DNA from: JANQEU01 sp965228045 | Lineage (GTDB): Bacteria; Bacteroidota; Bacteroidia; Cytophagales; Cyclobacteriaceae | Length of the DNA: 64,000 bases | Assembly (NCBI GenBank): GCA_965228045.1 | Contig: OZ245789.1 | Location: forward strand, 1,302,001 to 1,366,000 | Reading direction: 5' to 3' | In this document: positions 51,680-61,539 of the stretch, piece by piece | Layout of the letters: each line of letters opens with the position of its first letter | Position numbering within the stretch: position 1 is the first letter of the stretch | Notes under the pieces: model-generated | Databases searched by the model: none | The model's input: the letters and a program-made list of their open reading frames with translations, nothing else | Told to the model about the DNA's origin: nothing | Made by a program: the position numbers and the translations under genes

Positions 51680-52289
51680 GAAATTAAAATCTGTGACCTT
51701 GCCAGTAATGGAGGCTTTTGACACCCTACAAGGTGAGGGGTTTCATTCTGGCCGTTCTGCTTATTTCATCAGGTTGGGTGGATGTGACGTAGGATGTCAC
51801 TGGTGTGATGTCAAAGAATCCTGGAATGCAGAAGAGCATCCTGCACAAAGCATCGCGGAAATAATAGAAAACGCCGGCAAATCCTCCGCAGAAGTTGTAG
51901 TGATTACCGGTGGTGAGCCCTTGATGTACGACCTTACGGAATTGACCATACAATTACAATCCCTCGGTAAAAGTGTCCATGTCGAGACCTCCGGTGCACA
52001 TCCAATCTCTGGTAACTGGGACTGGATATGCTTTTCGCCCAAGAAATTCAAACCTGCACATAAAGAATTCTTTCGCTATTCCGATGAGCTAAAAGTAGTG
52101 ATCTATCACAAATCAGATCTTGAGTGGGCGGAGCAGTTGAGTCAACAAATGGACCAATCCGTTAACTTTTTTTTGCAACCAGAGTGGTCCAAAAAAGATC
52201 AGATGACAGCTTTAATCGTTGAATACATAAAGCAAAATCCTAAATGGCGCATTTCTTTACAGACGCACAAGTATTTAGGAATACCCTAA
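51657..52289 (+). CDS. queE: 7-carboxy-7-deazaguanine synthase
   Basis: 210 residues. The radical-SAM cluster motif is GGCDVGCHWCDVKESW (CxxxCxxC), followed by ITGGEPLMYDLTEL and CFSPKKFKPAHKEF. QueE makes carboxy-deazaguanine from carboxytetrahydropterin for queuosine. The other que genes are not in the window. It overlaps folD by 23 bp and the PorE-like gene by 45-46 bp, an unusually long overlap; the family C-terminus (LQTHKYLGIP) is intact, so it is not a frame error. Confidence 0.93.
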   Translation: MSQITLHKKLKSVTLPVMEAFDTLQGEGFHSGRSAYFIRLGGCDVGCHWCDVKESWNAEEHPAQSIAEIIENAGKSSAEVVVITGGEPLMYDLTELTIQLQSLGKSVHVETSGAHPISGNWDWICFSPKKFKPAHKEFFRYSDELKVVIYHKSDLEWAEQLSQQMDQSVNFFLQPEWSKKDQMTALIVEYIKQNPKWRISLQTHKYLGIP

Positions 52290-54181
52290 AGGTTCTTGGA
52301 TTCTTATTCCTGACCCTGGTTACCAGAACTGGTAATGGTCAGGAATATGAGCCAAAGAAAAGAGCTGTAAAATTTTACGAGCAGGGTATTGAGGAGATCC
52401 GTTCCAGAGATTTTCCCGGGGGTATTCTAAGCTTCAAAAAAGCGATTAGGATTGATGAGAATTTCCCTGACCCCTATTTAAGACTGGCTTCGGCATACAA
52501 TGTCCTGCGACTCTTGGACTCTGCTTATACCTACTATGATCGATACTTCACTGTCTCTGATCCTTCCGGTGTTACGGCGAGGGAAGCATTTTTCATGGCC
52601 GATCTTTATTTTGACAACGGCCAATATGAGAAAGCGGCTGAGGTAATTGAACTTGGGAAAGAAAAAGATCCGGACTGGCCGGCGGACCTCGGAAAGAAAA
52701 AACTCAATACCAACATTGCCTTTGCCATGAGTCAACGTCATGTTGAAAATCCTCATACCATTGATATTCTCCCCTCAACGGTAAACAGATTTTATACGCA
52801 ATATTTTCCCACCATGACTGTAGATGGTAACTCTCTGACCTTCACAGCGAGAGAAGGAAGTGGTCCAGGTAATGATGAGGATCTTGTGATCTCCTATTTT
52901 GATGGTAACCGATGGTCGCCTGCCAGAAGTATTTCCTCGAAAATAAATTCCCGTTCGAATGAAGGAGCCTGTACCATGTCTGCGGATGGCCGCATGCTGA
53001 TCTTCACTTCATGTGAGGATGCAAGGTCTTTCGGCAGTTGTGACTTATTCATGGCCGTGAAAATTGGCGATTCCTGGTCCGATTCCAAAAACCTGGGGAC
53101 TGAGGTGAATTCGGTTTATTGGGATTCGCAGCCGAGCCTGTCTGCTGATGGGAATGCCCTTTATTTTTCATCCAACAGAAAAGGTGGATATGGACAACGG
53201 GATATATGGGTGTCTTATTACGATGGACGAAATTGGCAGGAGCCTGTGAACCTGGGACCAAACATTAATACTGAATTGGATGAAACTACCCCCTACATTC
53301 ATAGTAATAATCAAACACTCTTTTATGCGTCAGAAGGTCATCCCGGTTTTGGGGGGTTTGACCTGTATCGAAGTGAGTTAGAGGATACCCTTTGGCAGAA
53401 GCCCGTAAATCTTGGTTATGGCATCAACGATCACAAAGACCAATTGTCTATGATCATCAGCGTTGATGGCACTTATGGATTCTTTGCAGACGAGCAATAT
53501 ACGGAGACGGGTGGGCTGACGAGTAAGATAGCCCGGATTGTGTTTGCCAATGATACTATTATTACCAAGAAAGCCAGTTATGTAACGGGTCGTGTGACCA
53601 ATGCAAAAACAGGTGAGCCTATCCGATCGGATATTCAGCTTAATGATCTTGAATCCGGCAAAATGAAGTACCACACACTATCGGATCCGGTCAGTGGAAG
53701 GTATTATTTCGTGCTGACAAAAGGAAATGATTATGGTGCCTACGTTAAAGCAAAAGGTTTTTTGTTTGAGGATTTTAGGTTTGAAGTTGGAGACAATAGC
53801 TTCCTAAAACCAGATACGATTGACATCGCTCTAAACCCAATCGAACAAAATGTAGGTGTGGTGTTGGAAAATGTTTATTTCGAATTTGACAGTTATGAGC
53901 TCACCGATGCGTCTGTTTCGGAGCTTAATGTAGTTAGCGAATTCCTGAAGAGCTATGATGTGCAGGTAGAAATTTCCGGGCATACTGATGAAGTTGGAAG
54001 TGATGAATATAATCGAAGACTTTCCATGAATCGGGCGAAGTCCGTTTATGAATATCTTGTTAATAGCGGAGTGCCTAAAGGAAGAATGCAATTTGAAGGT
54101 TATGGCGACAGCCAACCCAGATTCGAGGATAAAGCCAAAAACCGACGCATAGAGTTCAAAATCCTGCAGGTAAATCCCTGA
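52244..54181 (+). CDS. PorE-like TPR/PD40/OmpA-domain outer-membrane lipoprotein-type protein
   Basis: 645 residues. A signal peptide is present (VLGFLFLTLVTRTGNGQ) after an unusual 15-residue leader. Domains in order: TPR repeats (about 45-150), a PD40 propeller (about 180-430; LTFTAREGSGPGNDED, ISVDGTYGFFADEQ), a carboxypeptidase-regulatory-like fold (VTGRVTNAKTGEPIRSD), and an OmpA peptidoglycan-binding domain with SGHTDEVGSDEYNRRLSMNR. This is the domain order of PorE, the type IX secretion factor that ties the machine to peptidoglycan; several Bacteroidota paralogues share it. No other T9SS genes are nearby, so the specific role is inferred. Confidence 0.85.
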   Translation: MAHFFTDAQVFRNTLKVLGFLFLTLVTRTGNGQEYEPKKRAVKFYEQGIEEIRSRDFPGGILSFKKAIRIDENFPDPYLRLASAYNVLRLLDSAYTYYDRYFTVSDPSGVTAREAFFMADLYFDNGQYEKAAEVIELGKEKDPDWPADLGKKKLNTNIAFAMSQRHVENPHTIDILPSTVNRFYTQYFPTMTVDGNSLTFTAREGSGPGNDEDLVISYFDGNRWSPARSISSKINSRSNEGACTMSADGRMLIFTSCEDARSFGSCDLFMAVKIGDSWSDSKNLGTEVNSVYWDSQPSLSADGNALYFSSNRKGGYGQRDIWVSYYDGRNWQEPVNLGPNINTELDETTPYIHSNNQTLFYASEGHPGFGGFDLYRSELEDTLWQKPVNLGYGINDHKDQLSMIISVDGTYGFFADEQYTETGGLTSKIARIVFANDTIITKKASYVTGRVTNAKTGEPIRSDIQLNDLESGKMKYHTLSDPVSGRYYFVLTKGNDYGAYVKAKGFLFEDFRFEVGDNSFLKPDTIDIALNPIEQNVGVVLENVYFEFDSYELTDASVSELNVVSEFLKSYDVQVEISGHTDEVGSDEYNRRLSMNRAKSVYEYLVNSGVPKGRMQFEGYGDSQPRFEDKAKNRRIEFKILQVNP

Positions 54182-54423
54182 TTGCCGTTAATTTTTTTAT
54201 CCAAATTAATTGTGGCCTATCTCGCTGCTTTCGAACAAAAATTTGGCGAAAATGCCGTTTTCCTGATATTCTCTGAAGATTATACGGGTTATTGATAAAT
54301 ATTAGAATAATTCAATTTTTCGAACGCTTTTCGTAGTTTGCTCTTAGATTTTTAATGTTAATAAAATATTATATTTTAGCATTTGGATAATTTATAAATG
54401 TTCACTTTTAAACCAATTTTTTT

Positions 54424-57400
54424 ATGAAGAGGATTCTACTATTAAGTATCTCTTTTCTTTTCGTTCTGGGCACAGCCTGGGCGCAAAGAACAGTTTCTGG
54501 TAGAGTGACATCTGACGCGGACGGAAGTGGAGTACCTGGTGTAAACGTAATCCTGAAAGGGACTACTACCGGTACTACTTCAGACATCGACGGTAATTAC
54601 CGTTTGAGCGTTCCGGATGAAGGTGGTACTCTAGTGTTCACATTTATTGGTTTGGCCACTCAAGAAGTTGAGATCGGAGCCAGATCAGTAGTGGATGTTG
54701 AAATGTCTGAGGATGTTGAAACATTAAGTGAGGTTGTGGTAACAGCCCTGGGTTTCAGTAAGGAAAAGAAAGCCCTGGGTTATGGTGTTACCACCGTAGG
54801 AGATGAAGCGCTTGCCAATCGTCAGGAAGCTGACGTAGCGAGACTACTCCGCGGTCAGGCAACTGGTGTAAATATTGTACAGACTTCAGGTTTATCTGGA
54901 TCTGGTACTTCAGTTATTATTCGTGGTTACTCAACTATTACAGGTAGCAACCAGCCATTATTCGTAGTGGATGGTATTCCTTTTAATACGGGTACACCAA
55001 ACAACAATAACTCCAACTCAAGTTTCGTAACTGGTAATGCAACAGCATCTAACCGATTCCTGGATTTGGATCCTAACACAATTGAGAGCATCTCGATTCT
55101 GAAAGGTCTTTCCGCTACCGTACTTTACGGTGAAGCCGGTAGAAACGGTGTTGTTCTTGTTACTACTAAAAACGGAACAGGTGGAGCGAATGCAAGTAAG
55201 AAACTTGAAGTAAGTGTGACTCAGGGTGTATACCAAAGTGAGGTAGCTAACCTACCTGATTATCAGAATACTTACGGTAACGGTTTCAATGCTGGATTCG
55301 GATGGTTCTTCTCTAACTGGGGAGCAGCATTTGATGACAACAATCCGTCATCTTATGGTACTGATTATCTTGGAGAAGCTGACAATGGTAATGTGTTAAT
55401 TACACATCCATACGATCAGGCTCAGTATAATGATGATGTACCTCAGTTTATAGGTGTTCCTTACGAGCACAAGGCTTACAAAGGCGTTGAAGAGTTCTTT
55501 GTGCCTGGTATATCGTCAAACACGTCTGTTCAGGTATCTAGTAAGATCGCCGCTGGTTCTTCCATAAGTGCTACTTATAGCTACTTATCTGATGCTGGTT
55601 TCACACCAAATTTGGATAACCTTCGAGGTGGTGGACCATCTAACTATATTAGAAAGCATAACATAGGTATGGGTGGTGTTACTAAGCTTCAGAACGGTCT
55701 GAAGATCCAGGGATCATTCAACTACATCGATTCTGACAGATTGACTCCAATCACTGCCCCTTCATTTGGTGGTGATGGTAATGGCCTTTTCGCAGCTATC
55801 ATGTTTACGCCAAGGTCTATCGATTTGATGGGATTACCCTATCAATCGCCAATTGACGGATCAAACATCTACTATCGAAGAGGTGGTGCTATTCAGAACC
55901 CAAGATGGACTCTGAATAACTCAGGTCAGGCGGAAATAATCAATAGATTTTTCTCCAGTACTCAGTTAAGCTACGACATCAACGATAACATTCAATTATT
56001 GTATCGTTTGAGTTTGGATAACTTCACTCAGAGAAACCAAAGACACATCAACAAAGGTGGACCACGTCAGCCAGATGGTGAGTTGGGAACTGAAGTTTAC
56101 AGACAAGGAATCACAGATCAGATCTTTAACGTCTTGTTCAACTATAACATCAACGCTTCATTTAGCATAGATGGTATTATAGGTGTAAACAGTAGAAGAG
56201 AGACTGGTGATTTCAATGCTACTTATAGTACTCAGCAGTTTGTTTATAACCTTTTGACGCATCAGAACTTCATCAATCACCTGGGATTCTCAGGCATGAG
56301 AGAAGAAAACACAATTGGTGTTTATGCGACAACAACTTTGAGCTACAACTATTACCTGTTCCTGAACTTACAGGCTAGAAATGACTGGACTTCAACATTG
56401 GAGCAGGAAAACAGATCAATTCTTTACCCTTCAGTTAGTTTGTCATTTGTACCGACGGATGCGATTCCTGCAATTCAAAACAGTGCAGCTATTAATTTCT
56501 TGAAAATTAGAGTTGGTTATGGTACGTCTGCAGGCTATCCTGATCCTTATAGTACAAGGAGTATTCTGGAGTCTCAAACCAATGTTTTCCAGGACAGAAA
56601 TGGTACAGTTTTGAATACAAACTCTGTGTCCAACTTCCTGGGTAACAGAAATTTGGCGCCTGAGCTTTTCCGTGAAACAGAAGCTGGTATTGAAGGTAGA
56701 TTCGTAAATAATATCTTTGGTATTGACGTGTCATTGTATCAGAAAATCTCTGATGATCTGATCATTAACTTGCCACTTGACCCTGCCACTGGCTATACAG
56801 CAACCACAGTGAATGCTGCGGAAGTTGAAAACAAAGGTGTGGAAGCGGCTTTGACCATTAATCCTCCGATTCCGGGTGGTGTTAATGTTTCCACTACTTT
56901 GAATTACACCAAGAACGTTTCCATTGTAAATGACATCTATCCTGGTATTGATCAGGTTCAGATCGACGGATATACTACACTGGGTAACTATGCGATTCCA
57001 GGTGAGTCCTTCGGTGCTCTTTACGGTTCAACATTTGCAAGAACTGACGATGGTTCGTTGATTGTAAATAATCAGGGTGCATACATTGGTTCTGGTGAAT
57101 TTGGAGTAATTGGTGATCCAAACCCTAATTATCAGGCCAACTGGATGCAAAACATTTCCTGGAAAGGTATTTCTTTCGGATGGCAATTCCAGTACATCGA
57201 TGGAGGTGACATCTTCTCCTCTACAGTACAGGCACTACTTGCCAGAGGAAATACATCTGATACTGATGTAGACAGAACTATTCCTATAATTCTGCCTAAT
57301 TCAGTAAAAGCTTCAGGTACTGATTCAGATGGAGAACCAATTTATGTTCCTAATGACATTCAGACGTACATGGGAGATACTTTCTTCGATGCTTATTTTG

Positions 57401-57681
57401 GAGCTGATGAAGGAGGAATTTTTGATGCAACTGTAATCAGGTTACGCCAAATATCCTTGGGATATGCTGTACCTAAATCTATCCTGGAAAACACTCCATT
57501 TGGTAGAGTTGGTATTACAATTTCCGGTGAGAACCTTTGGTACAGGGCTCCTAACTTCCCTGAGGGAATTAATTTTGACCCTGAGATCTCAAGTTTAGGA
57601 GTTGGTAACGGTAGAGGTTTTGACTACCGAACTGCCCCTACAGCTAAGAAATATGGTGTTACTTTAAACGCATCTTTCTAA
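54424..57681 (+). CDS. susC: SusC/RagA-type TonB-dependent outer-membrane transporter
   Basis: 1085 residues. Signal peptide (ILLLSISFLFVLGTAWAQ), carboxypeptidase-like N-terminal domain (VSGRVTSDADGSGVPGVNVI to about 95), TonB box region near LSEVVVTALG, plug domain (to about 250; LRGQATGVNIVQTSG), and a 22-strand barrel ending KKYGVTLNASF. It imports a large substrate with the SusD partner 23 bp downstream. The substrate is unknown because no degradative enzymes lie next to it. The 242-bp upstream gap is AT-rich; a near-consensus TAGTTTG lies about 90 bp before the start. Confidence 0.95.
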   Translation: MKRILLLSISFLFVLGTAWAQRTVSGRVTSDADGSGVPGVNVILKGTTTGTTSDIDGNYRLSVPDEGGTLVFTFIGLATQEVEIGARSVVDVEMSEDVETLSEVVVTALGFSKEKKALGYGVTTVGDEALANRQEADVARLLRGQATGVNIVQTSGLSGSGTSVIIRGYSTITGSNQPLFVVDGIPFNTGTPNNNNSNSSFVTGNATASNRFLDLDPNTIESISILKGLSATVLYGEAGRNGVVLVTTKNGTGGANASKKLEVSVTQGVYQSEVANLPDYQNTYGNGFNAGFGWFFSNWGAAFDDNNPSSYGTDYLGEADNGNVLITHPYDQAQYNDDVPQFIGVPYEHKAYKGVEEFFVPGISSNTSVQVSSKIAAGSSISATYSYLSDAGFTPNLDNLRGGGPSNYIRKHNIGMGGVTKLQNGLKIQGSFNYIDSDRLTPITAPSFGGDGNGLFAAIMFTPRSIDLMGLPYQSPIDGSNIYYRRGGAIQNPRWTLNNSGQAEIINRFFSSTQLSYDINDNIQLLYRLSLDNFTQRNQRHINKGGPRQPDGELGTEVYRQGITDQIFNVLFNYNINASFSIDGIIGVNSRRETGDFNATYSTQQFVYNLLTHQNFINHLGFSGMREENTIGVYATTTLSYNYYLFLNLQARNDWTSTLEQENRSILYPSVSLSFVPTDAIPAIQNSAAINFLKIRVGYGTSAGYPDPYSTRSILESQTNVFQDRNGTVLNTNSVSNFLGNRNLAPELFRETEAGIEGRFVNNIFGIDVSLYQKISDDLIINLPLDPATGYTATTVNAAEVENKGVEAALTINPPIPGGVNVSTTLNYTKNVSIVNDIYPGIDQVQIDGYTTLGNYAIPGESFGALYGSTFARTDDGSLIVNNQGAYIGSGEFGVIGDPNPNYQANWMQNISWKGISFGWQFQYIDGGDIFSSTVQALLARGNTSDTDVDRTIPIILPNSVKASGTDSDGEPIYVPNDIQTYMGDTFFDAYFGADEGGIFDATVIRLRQISLGYAVPKSILENTPFGRVGITISGENLWYRAPNFPEGINFDPEISSLGVGNGRGFDYRTAPTAKKYGVTLNASF

Positions 57682-57704
57682 AGAGGGAATAAAAAAGAAT
57701 AATT

Positions 57705-59438
57705 ATGAAATTTATACATAAAGTATTAGCAATAACTGTGGCACTTGGATTCTTGAGTGCTTGCGATACTACGGACCTGGATTTACAGGAAAACCCGAAC
57801 GCAATTACTCCGGAAAGTGCTAGTATAAATGACCTGTATAATAGCATACAGGTAGCATTTGAGGATTTTTATAATGATGCTCAGAAGGAGCCAGGAACTA
57901 TAGCAAGGATGTACCATGCGGCTGGTTTCTCCTACGAGGAATCTACCACTCCTGCAACTTTCAACGGAGCATGGAATTCTGCGTATGCAGCGTTGTTTGC
58001 CGATATTCAGGCACTGGAAGATCTGAATGATGATGGTACACTCGGTGCTTATACTGGATCAGCTAAAGTACTCAAGGCATACGCCTTGTTAACCTTGGTT
58101 GACTTGTTTGGCAATGTTCCTGAAGCAGAAGCTTTACAAGGAATTGATGCAATCAGTCCTACGGCTACTAACGGTGAAACTGTGTACGCTACAGCGATCG
58201 CCTTGCTCGAGACAGCGAAGGAGGAATTGTCTGGTGCTACTAACATCCCGGCATACGACAATTTCTACGGAGGTGATCTTGACGCATGGAGAACAGCAGC
58301 TAACAGCTTAATTTTGAAAGCTGCGCTGAATACTGGCGATGTAGCTGCCATCAATAGTGTGGTTTCTTCTGCTGTTGGAGTGATATCCTCTAACGCTGAA
58401 GATTTTGAGATCAGTTACGGAGGTAACAGAGCCAATCCGGATGCTCGTCATCCATTCTATGGCCAACAAGGTAGACTTTGGACGCAATACGAGACAGGTG
58501 ACGGAGATTATCTGTCAAACTACTACATGTGGTTGTTAAAAGCGGATAAAGAGTCAGTAGCCACTGGAAATACTATCACGGATCCCAGGATCAGATATTA
58601 TTTCTACAGAAAAACTGATGATGCTGTTGGACAGGATCCTACAACTTATGGTTGTCACTTGTCAGTGTTACCTGACCAAAGCTTTGCTCCGAGCCACTGG
58701 AATTCTGTAGATCCTGATCTTCCATACTGCGTGGCGTCTGAAGACGGTTACTCAGGAAGGGATCACCTGAATGGTCAGGGTATACCACCGGATGGACCAA
58801 TCAGAACTTCTTATGGTCTCTATCCTGGAGGAGGAATTTTTGATGATGACTCTTTTCAGGACACAAGGAATCTGGGACCTGCAGGTGGTGGCGGAAGTGG
58901 AGCTGGTATTGCACCTTTAATGCTTGCATCATTCGTTGATTTCATGCAGGCTGAGGCGGTTATTAGATTAAATGCTAATGGAAATGCCAGATCGCTTCTG
59001 GAAAGTGGAATCAGAAAGTCTATGAATAAAGTAATAGGTTTTGAGAGCCTTGTAGAGACTCAAATGAGTACTGAAGTTACCCTTAGAGATGGTAGCTCCG
59101 GAACTATCAGAGACCTTTATGGAAGTTCAACTGCTGATGTGAATAATTATATTGATGAGGTATTAGCTATCTATGATGCCGCAGGCTCTGATGCAGAAAG
59201 ACTGGATGTAGTTATAAAAGAGTTTTACATCGCAGCCTGGGGTAACGGTATCGAAGCTTATAACATGTACAGAAGAACAGGAATGCCTGCAAATATGCAA
59301 CCTGCACTGGAAGAACCACCGGGACAATTCCCATATACATTCTTCTTGCCAGATCAACATGTAACCAGGAATCAGAATGTGTCTCAAAAAGTTCTTAGTG
59401 ACAGAGTTTTCTGGGATTCCGGTCTTACATTGTATTAA
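57705..59438 (+). CDS. susD: SusD/RagB-family surface lipoprotein
   Basis: 577 residues. Lipoprotein signal with C20 (LGFLSACDTTDLDLQENPN). Helical TPR-like SusD fold with typical segments such as WNSAYAALFADIQALEDLND and AYALLTLVDLFGNVPEAEAL. SusD acts as the lid of the SusC channel and binds substrate on the cell surface. The acidic residues after C20 fit a surface-export signal. The third gene of the cassette starts 20 bp later. Confidence 0.94.
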   Translation: MKFIHKVLAITVALGFLSACDTTDLDLQENPNAITPESASINDLYNSIQVAFEDFYNDAQKEPGTIARMYHAAGFSYEESTTPATFNGAWNSAYAALFADIQALEDLNDDGTLGAYTGSAKVLKAYALLTLVDLFGNVPEAEALQGIDAISPTATNGETVYATAIALLETAKEELSGATNIPAYDNFYGGDLDAWRTAANSLILKAALNTGDVAAINSVVSSAVGVISSNAEDFEISYGGNRANPDARHPFYGQQGRLWTQYETGDGDYLSNYYMWLLKADKESVATGNTITDPRIRYYFYRKTDDAVGQDPTTYGCHLSVLPDQSFAPSHWNSVDPDLPYCVASEDGYSGRDHLNGQGIPPDGPIRTSYGLYPGGGIFDDDSFQDTRNLGPAGGGGSGAGIAPLMLASFVDFMQAEAVIRLNANGNARSLLESGIRKSMNKVIGFESLVETQMSTEVTLRDGSSGTIRDLYGSSTADVNNYIDEVLAIYDAAGSDAERLDVVIKEFYIAAWGNGIEAYNMYRRTGMPANMQPALEEPPGQFPYTFFLPDQHVTRNQNVSQKVLSDRVFWDSGLTLY

Positions 59439-59458
59439 TCTTCAAAATTTGATTAAAT

Positions 59459-60373
59459 ATGAATAGAATATATAAATACGGTATATTGTCAATGTTGGTC
59501 TTCATAGGCATGTCCTGTGAGGATCCTGACAAGGCGCCGGTACTTACATTTGACGCAGCAGGTAAGGGAGCTTATCCCCGCCTGATTGAAGATGCCGGTG
59601 AGCCTTTTGTTAACCTCTTTGACGTTGATGGTTCTTCTTACTCAATGGACGTTGAATTTGTTGACAACGAGCAAGGAAAAACAGTTCAGTCATACGATTT
59701 TGAGTTGGAATTTGAAGACAATGATGCTTCAAATGGTGATGACTCCGGATCTGGTATAGCACTCATGAGTTTTTCCGAAGCGGACTTCTCGGTAAATGAA
59801 AATGGATTTGTGGGTCTTACTGGTGTAACCATCACCGGACCGCAATTGCTGGATGCTGCTGGTCTTTCAGAGGCTGATGTTTCTCCTGGAGATGTTTTTA
59901 GAGTGACTAGTTCTGTAACTACCAGTAATGGTGTTTTTGCACAGGCTAATTCTTCTACTACCATCTATGGAGCTGCATTTAGAGGAATCTTTAACATTAA
60001 TTTATCAGCAGGTTGTCCTTCGTCTTTAGGTGGAGAGTATAGTTATACCTCTACTTACTGGTGTGGAGCAGGTGCTGGTTCCGGTACAGTTGAAATCGTT
60101 GACAATGGCGGTGGAAACTATACTTTTAGTGATTGGTCCTTTGGCGGCTATGATGACTGCTACGGCGGTTTTGGTGGCTGGGGTGGATTGTCATTTGCGG
60201 AAGTATGTAGTGAAGTAGGTTTCACTGGTTTTACTGATGCTTTTGGTGACACTTGGACCTTTGTAACTGAAGTTAATGGAAACATCTGGAGCATCGAATG
60301 GGAAAACACTTACGGTGAATTTGGAACCGTAGATATTACTTTCCCAGGTGGAGTGCCATTTGAAGTAGAGTAA
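59459..60373 (+). CDS. Lipoprotein of unknown function, third gene of the SusCD cassette
   Basis: 304 residues. Lipobox with C20 (IGMSCEDPDKAP); acidic residues right after it fit the surface-export rule. The N-terminal half looks like beta-sandwich modules (VEFVDNEQGKTVQSYDFELE). The C-terminal part is glycine/aromatic-rich (FGGYDDCYGGFGGWGGLSF) with several cysteines. It takes the place of SusE/SusF-type surface binding proteins, but I cannot assign it to them. A strong terminator follows. Confidence 0.8.
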   Translation: MNRIYKYGILSMLVFIGMSCEDPDKAPVLTFDAAGKGAYPRLIEDAGEPFVNLFDVDGSSYSMDVEFVDNEQGKTVQSYDFELEFEDNDASNGDDSGSGIALMSFSEADFSVNENGFVGLTGVTITGPQLLDAAGLSEADVSPGDVFRVTSSVTTSNGVFAQANSSTTIYGAAFRGIFNINLSAGCPSSLGGEYSYTSTYWCGAGAGSGTVEIVDNGGGNYTFSDWSFGGYDDCYGGFGGWGGLSFAEVCSEVGFTGFTDAFGDTWTFVTEVNGNIWSIEWENTYGEFGTVDITFPGGVPFEVE

Positions 60374-60407
60374 TTAAGTAAGGGTTATACCCCTCATATA
60401 TATATTG

Positions 60408-60439
60408 AAAGACCATGTCCATTTGGGCGTGGTCTTTTT
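60408..60439 (+). terminator. Rho-independent terminator of the SusCD cassette
   Basis: AAAGACCATG (60408-60417), 10-base loop, CGTGGTCTTT (60428-60437) with one G-T pair, followed by more T. It lies 35 bp after the third cassette gene. It excludes a start for the next gene at 60405, which would lie inside the stem region. Confidence 0.8.
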
Positions 60440-60461
60440 ACTTTTAATAATATTTGCATTT

Positions 60462-61538
60462 ATGACGTGGAAACTACCTGTTGTGGTATTGTCTTTAGCT
60501 TTTTTCAGTAGTTGTACAACTGGTGACAATAGAAGTGCGGAACAGATACCGGATTCCTTTCCTTCATTTGAAATTTTAATTAATGAGCCGAACACATTTG
60601 ATGGCTATATTTTTTTAAGGAGAATAGCTGAACCCGGTTTACAGTTCATGATCAATAGGAATGGGGAATTACAGTGGTTTCAGGAATCAGATACTACATT
60701 ACTTAGGGTTTATCGCCCTCTTGATGATGCTTATCTGGCATTGAAGACAAAGAGAGACATTTCGGAGATAAGTTATAAGGGAGATACACTTTGGACTTTG
60801 AAACATGGTAAAAATGGATTCCAAAAGGAACTACACCACGATGTTTTGTTAACAGATAAAGAAGAAATCCTGGCAATTACACACGAAACCGAAATCATGG
60901 ACCTTAGAGGATTAAATGGATTAGAGGTGGATACTGTGCAGACTGATGGATTGATTTTAATGACCAGGGAAGGTGAAAAGCTTTGGGAATGGAGTTTCAG
61001 AAATGTGTTGGATACGCTGAAGGATCCAGGTGTTAGTTTATTCCAATTCAAGAATGATTGGGTACATGCTAATTCAGTTTTTATCGATAATGATGGACAT
61101 TTTTTGATTTCTTTTCGGGACTTAAATGCAATCTGGAAGATTGACCGCGATACTGGAGAAGTAATTTGGAAATTAGAATCAAAGAATCTACCAAGGGATC
61201 AAAGGTTTTATAATCAGCATGCGATCCATAGTAATCTGGATGGTGATTATATGATGTTTGACAACGGAGATGCCAGATTAAGAAAATCATCAAGGGCCAT
61301 TGCGTTCAATTATGACGGAATAGAGTATGAAGAAAAACTGCGGATAGAACTTCCGAACAGTTTATTTACCAATAAGCAGGGAAGTGTCTATCAATTTGCA
61401 AAGGACAAATTTCTATTCAGTAGCCCCATGAGCCAGACATTAGTTATTACAGACAGAACCGGGAAAATACTTTGGTTGGCTAAGAGCGATCAGGCTTATT
61501 ATAGAGCGTATTACCTTAGCGAGGATATAATTCCTTAA
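60462..61538 (+). CDS. Arylsulfotransferase (ASST)-family lipoprotein
   Basis: 358 residues from the ATG at 60462, chosen because the terminator rules out the 60405 start and because a lipobox with C18 (LSLAFFSSCTTG) follows. The ASST-type propeller shows DWVHANSVFIDNDGHFLISF and then RDLNAIWKIDRDTGEVIWK, plus NQHAIHSNLDGDYMMFDNGD; these conserve the paired His and Arg of the sulfotransfer site. Known ASST enzymes move sulfate from a phenolic sulfate donor to an acceptor in the periplasm without PAPS. The true donor here is unknown. A ChrA-type gene starts 1 bp later. Confidence 0.83.
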   Translation: MTWKLPVVVLSLAFFSSCTTGDNRSAEQIPDSFPSFEILINEPNTFDGYIFLRRIAEPGLQFMINRNGELQWFQESDTTLLRVYRPLDDAYLALKTKRDISEISYKGDTLWTLKHGKNGFQKELHHDVLLTDKEEILAITHETEIMDLRGLNGLEVDTVQTDGLILMTREGEKLWEWSFRNVLDTLKDPGVSLFQFKNDWVHANSVFIDNDGHFLISFRDLNAIWKIDRDTGEVIWKLESKNLPRDQRFYNQHAIHSNLDGDYMMFDNGDARLRKSSRAIAFNYDGIEYEEKLRIELPNSLFTNKQGSVYQFAKDKFLFSSPMSQTLVITDRTGKILWLAKSDQAYYRAYYLSEDIIP

Positions 61539-61539
61539 T

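Noticed and set aside
60405..60461. Longer start for the arylsulfotransferase-like gene
   Set aside because: The region forms the stem of an intrinsic terminator, and the ATG at 60462 begins a proper lipoprotein signal.
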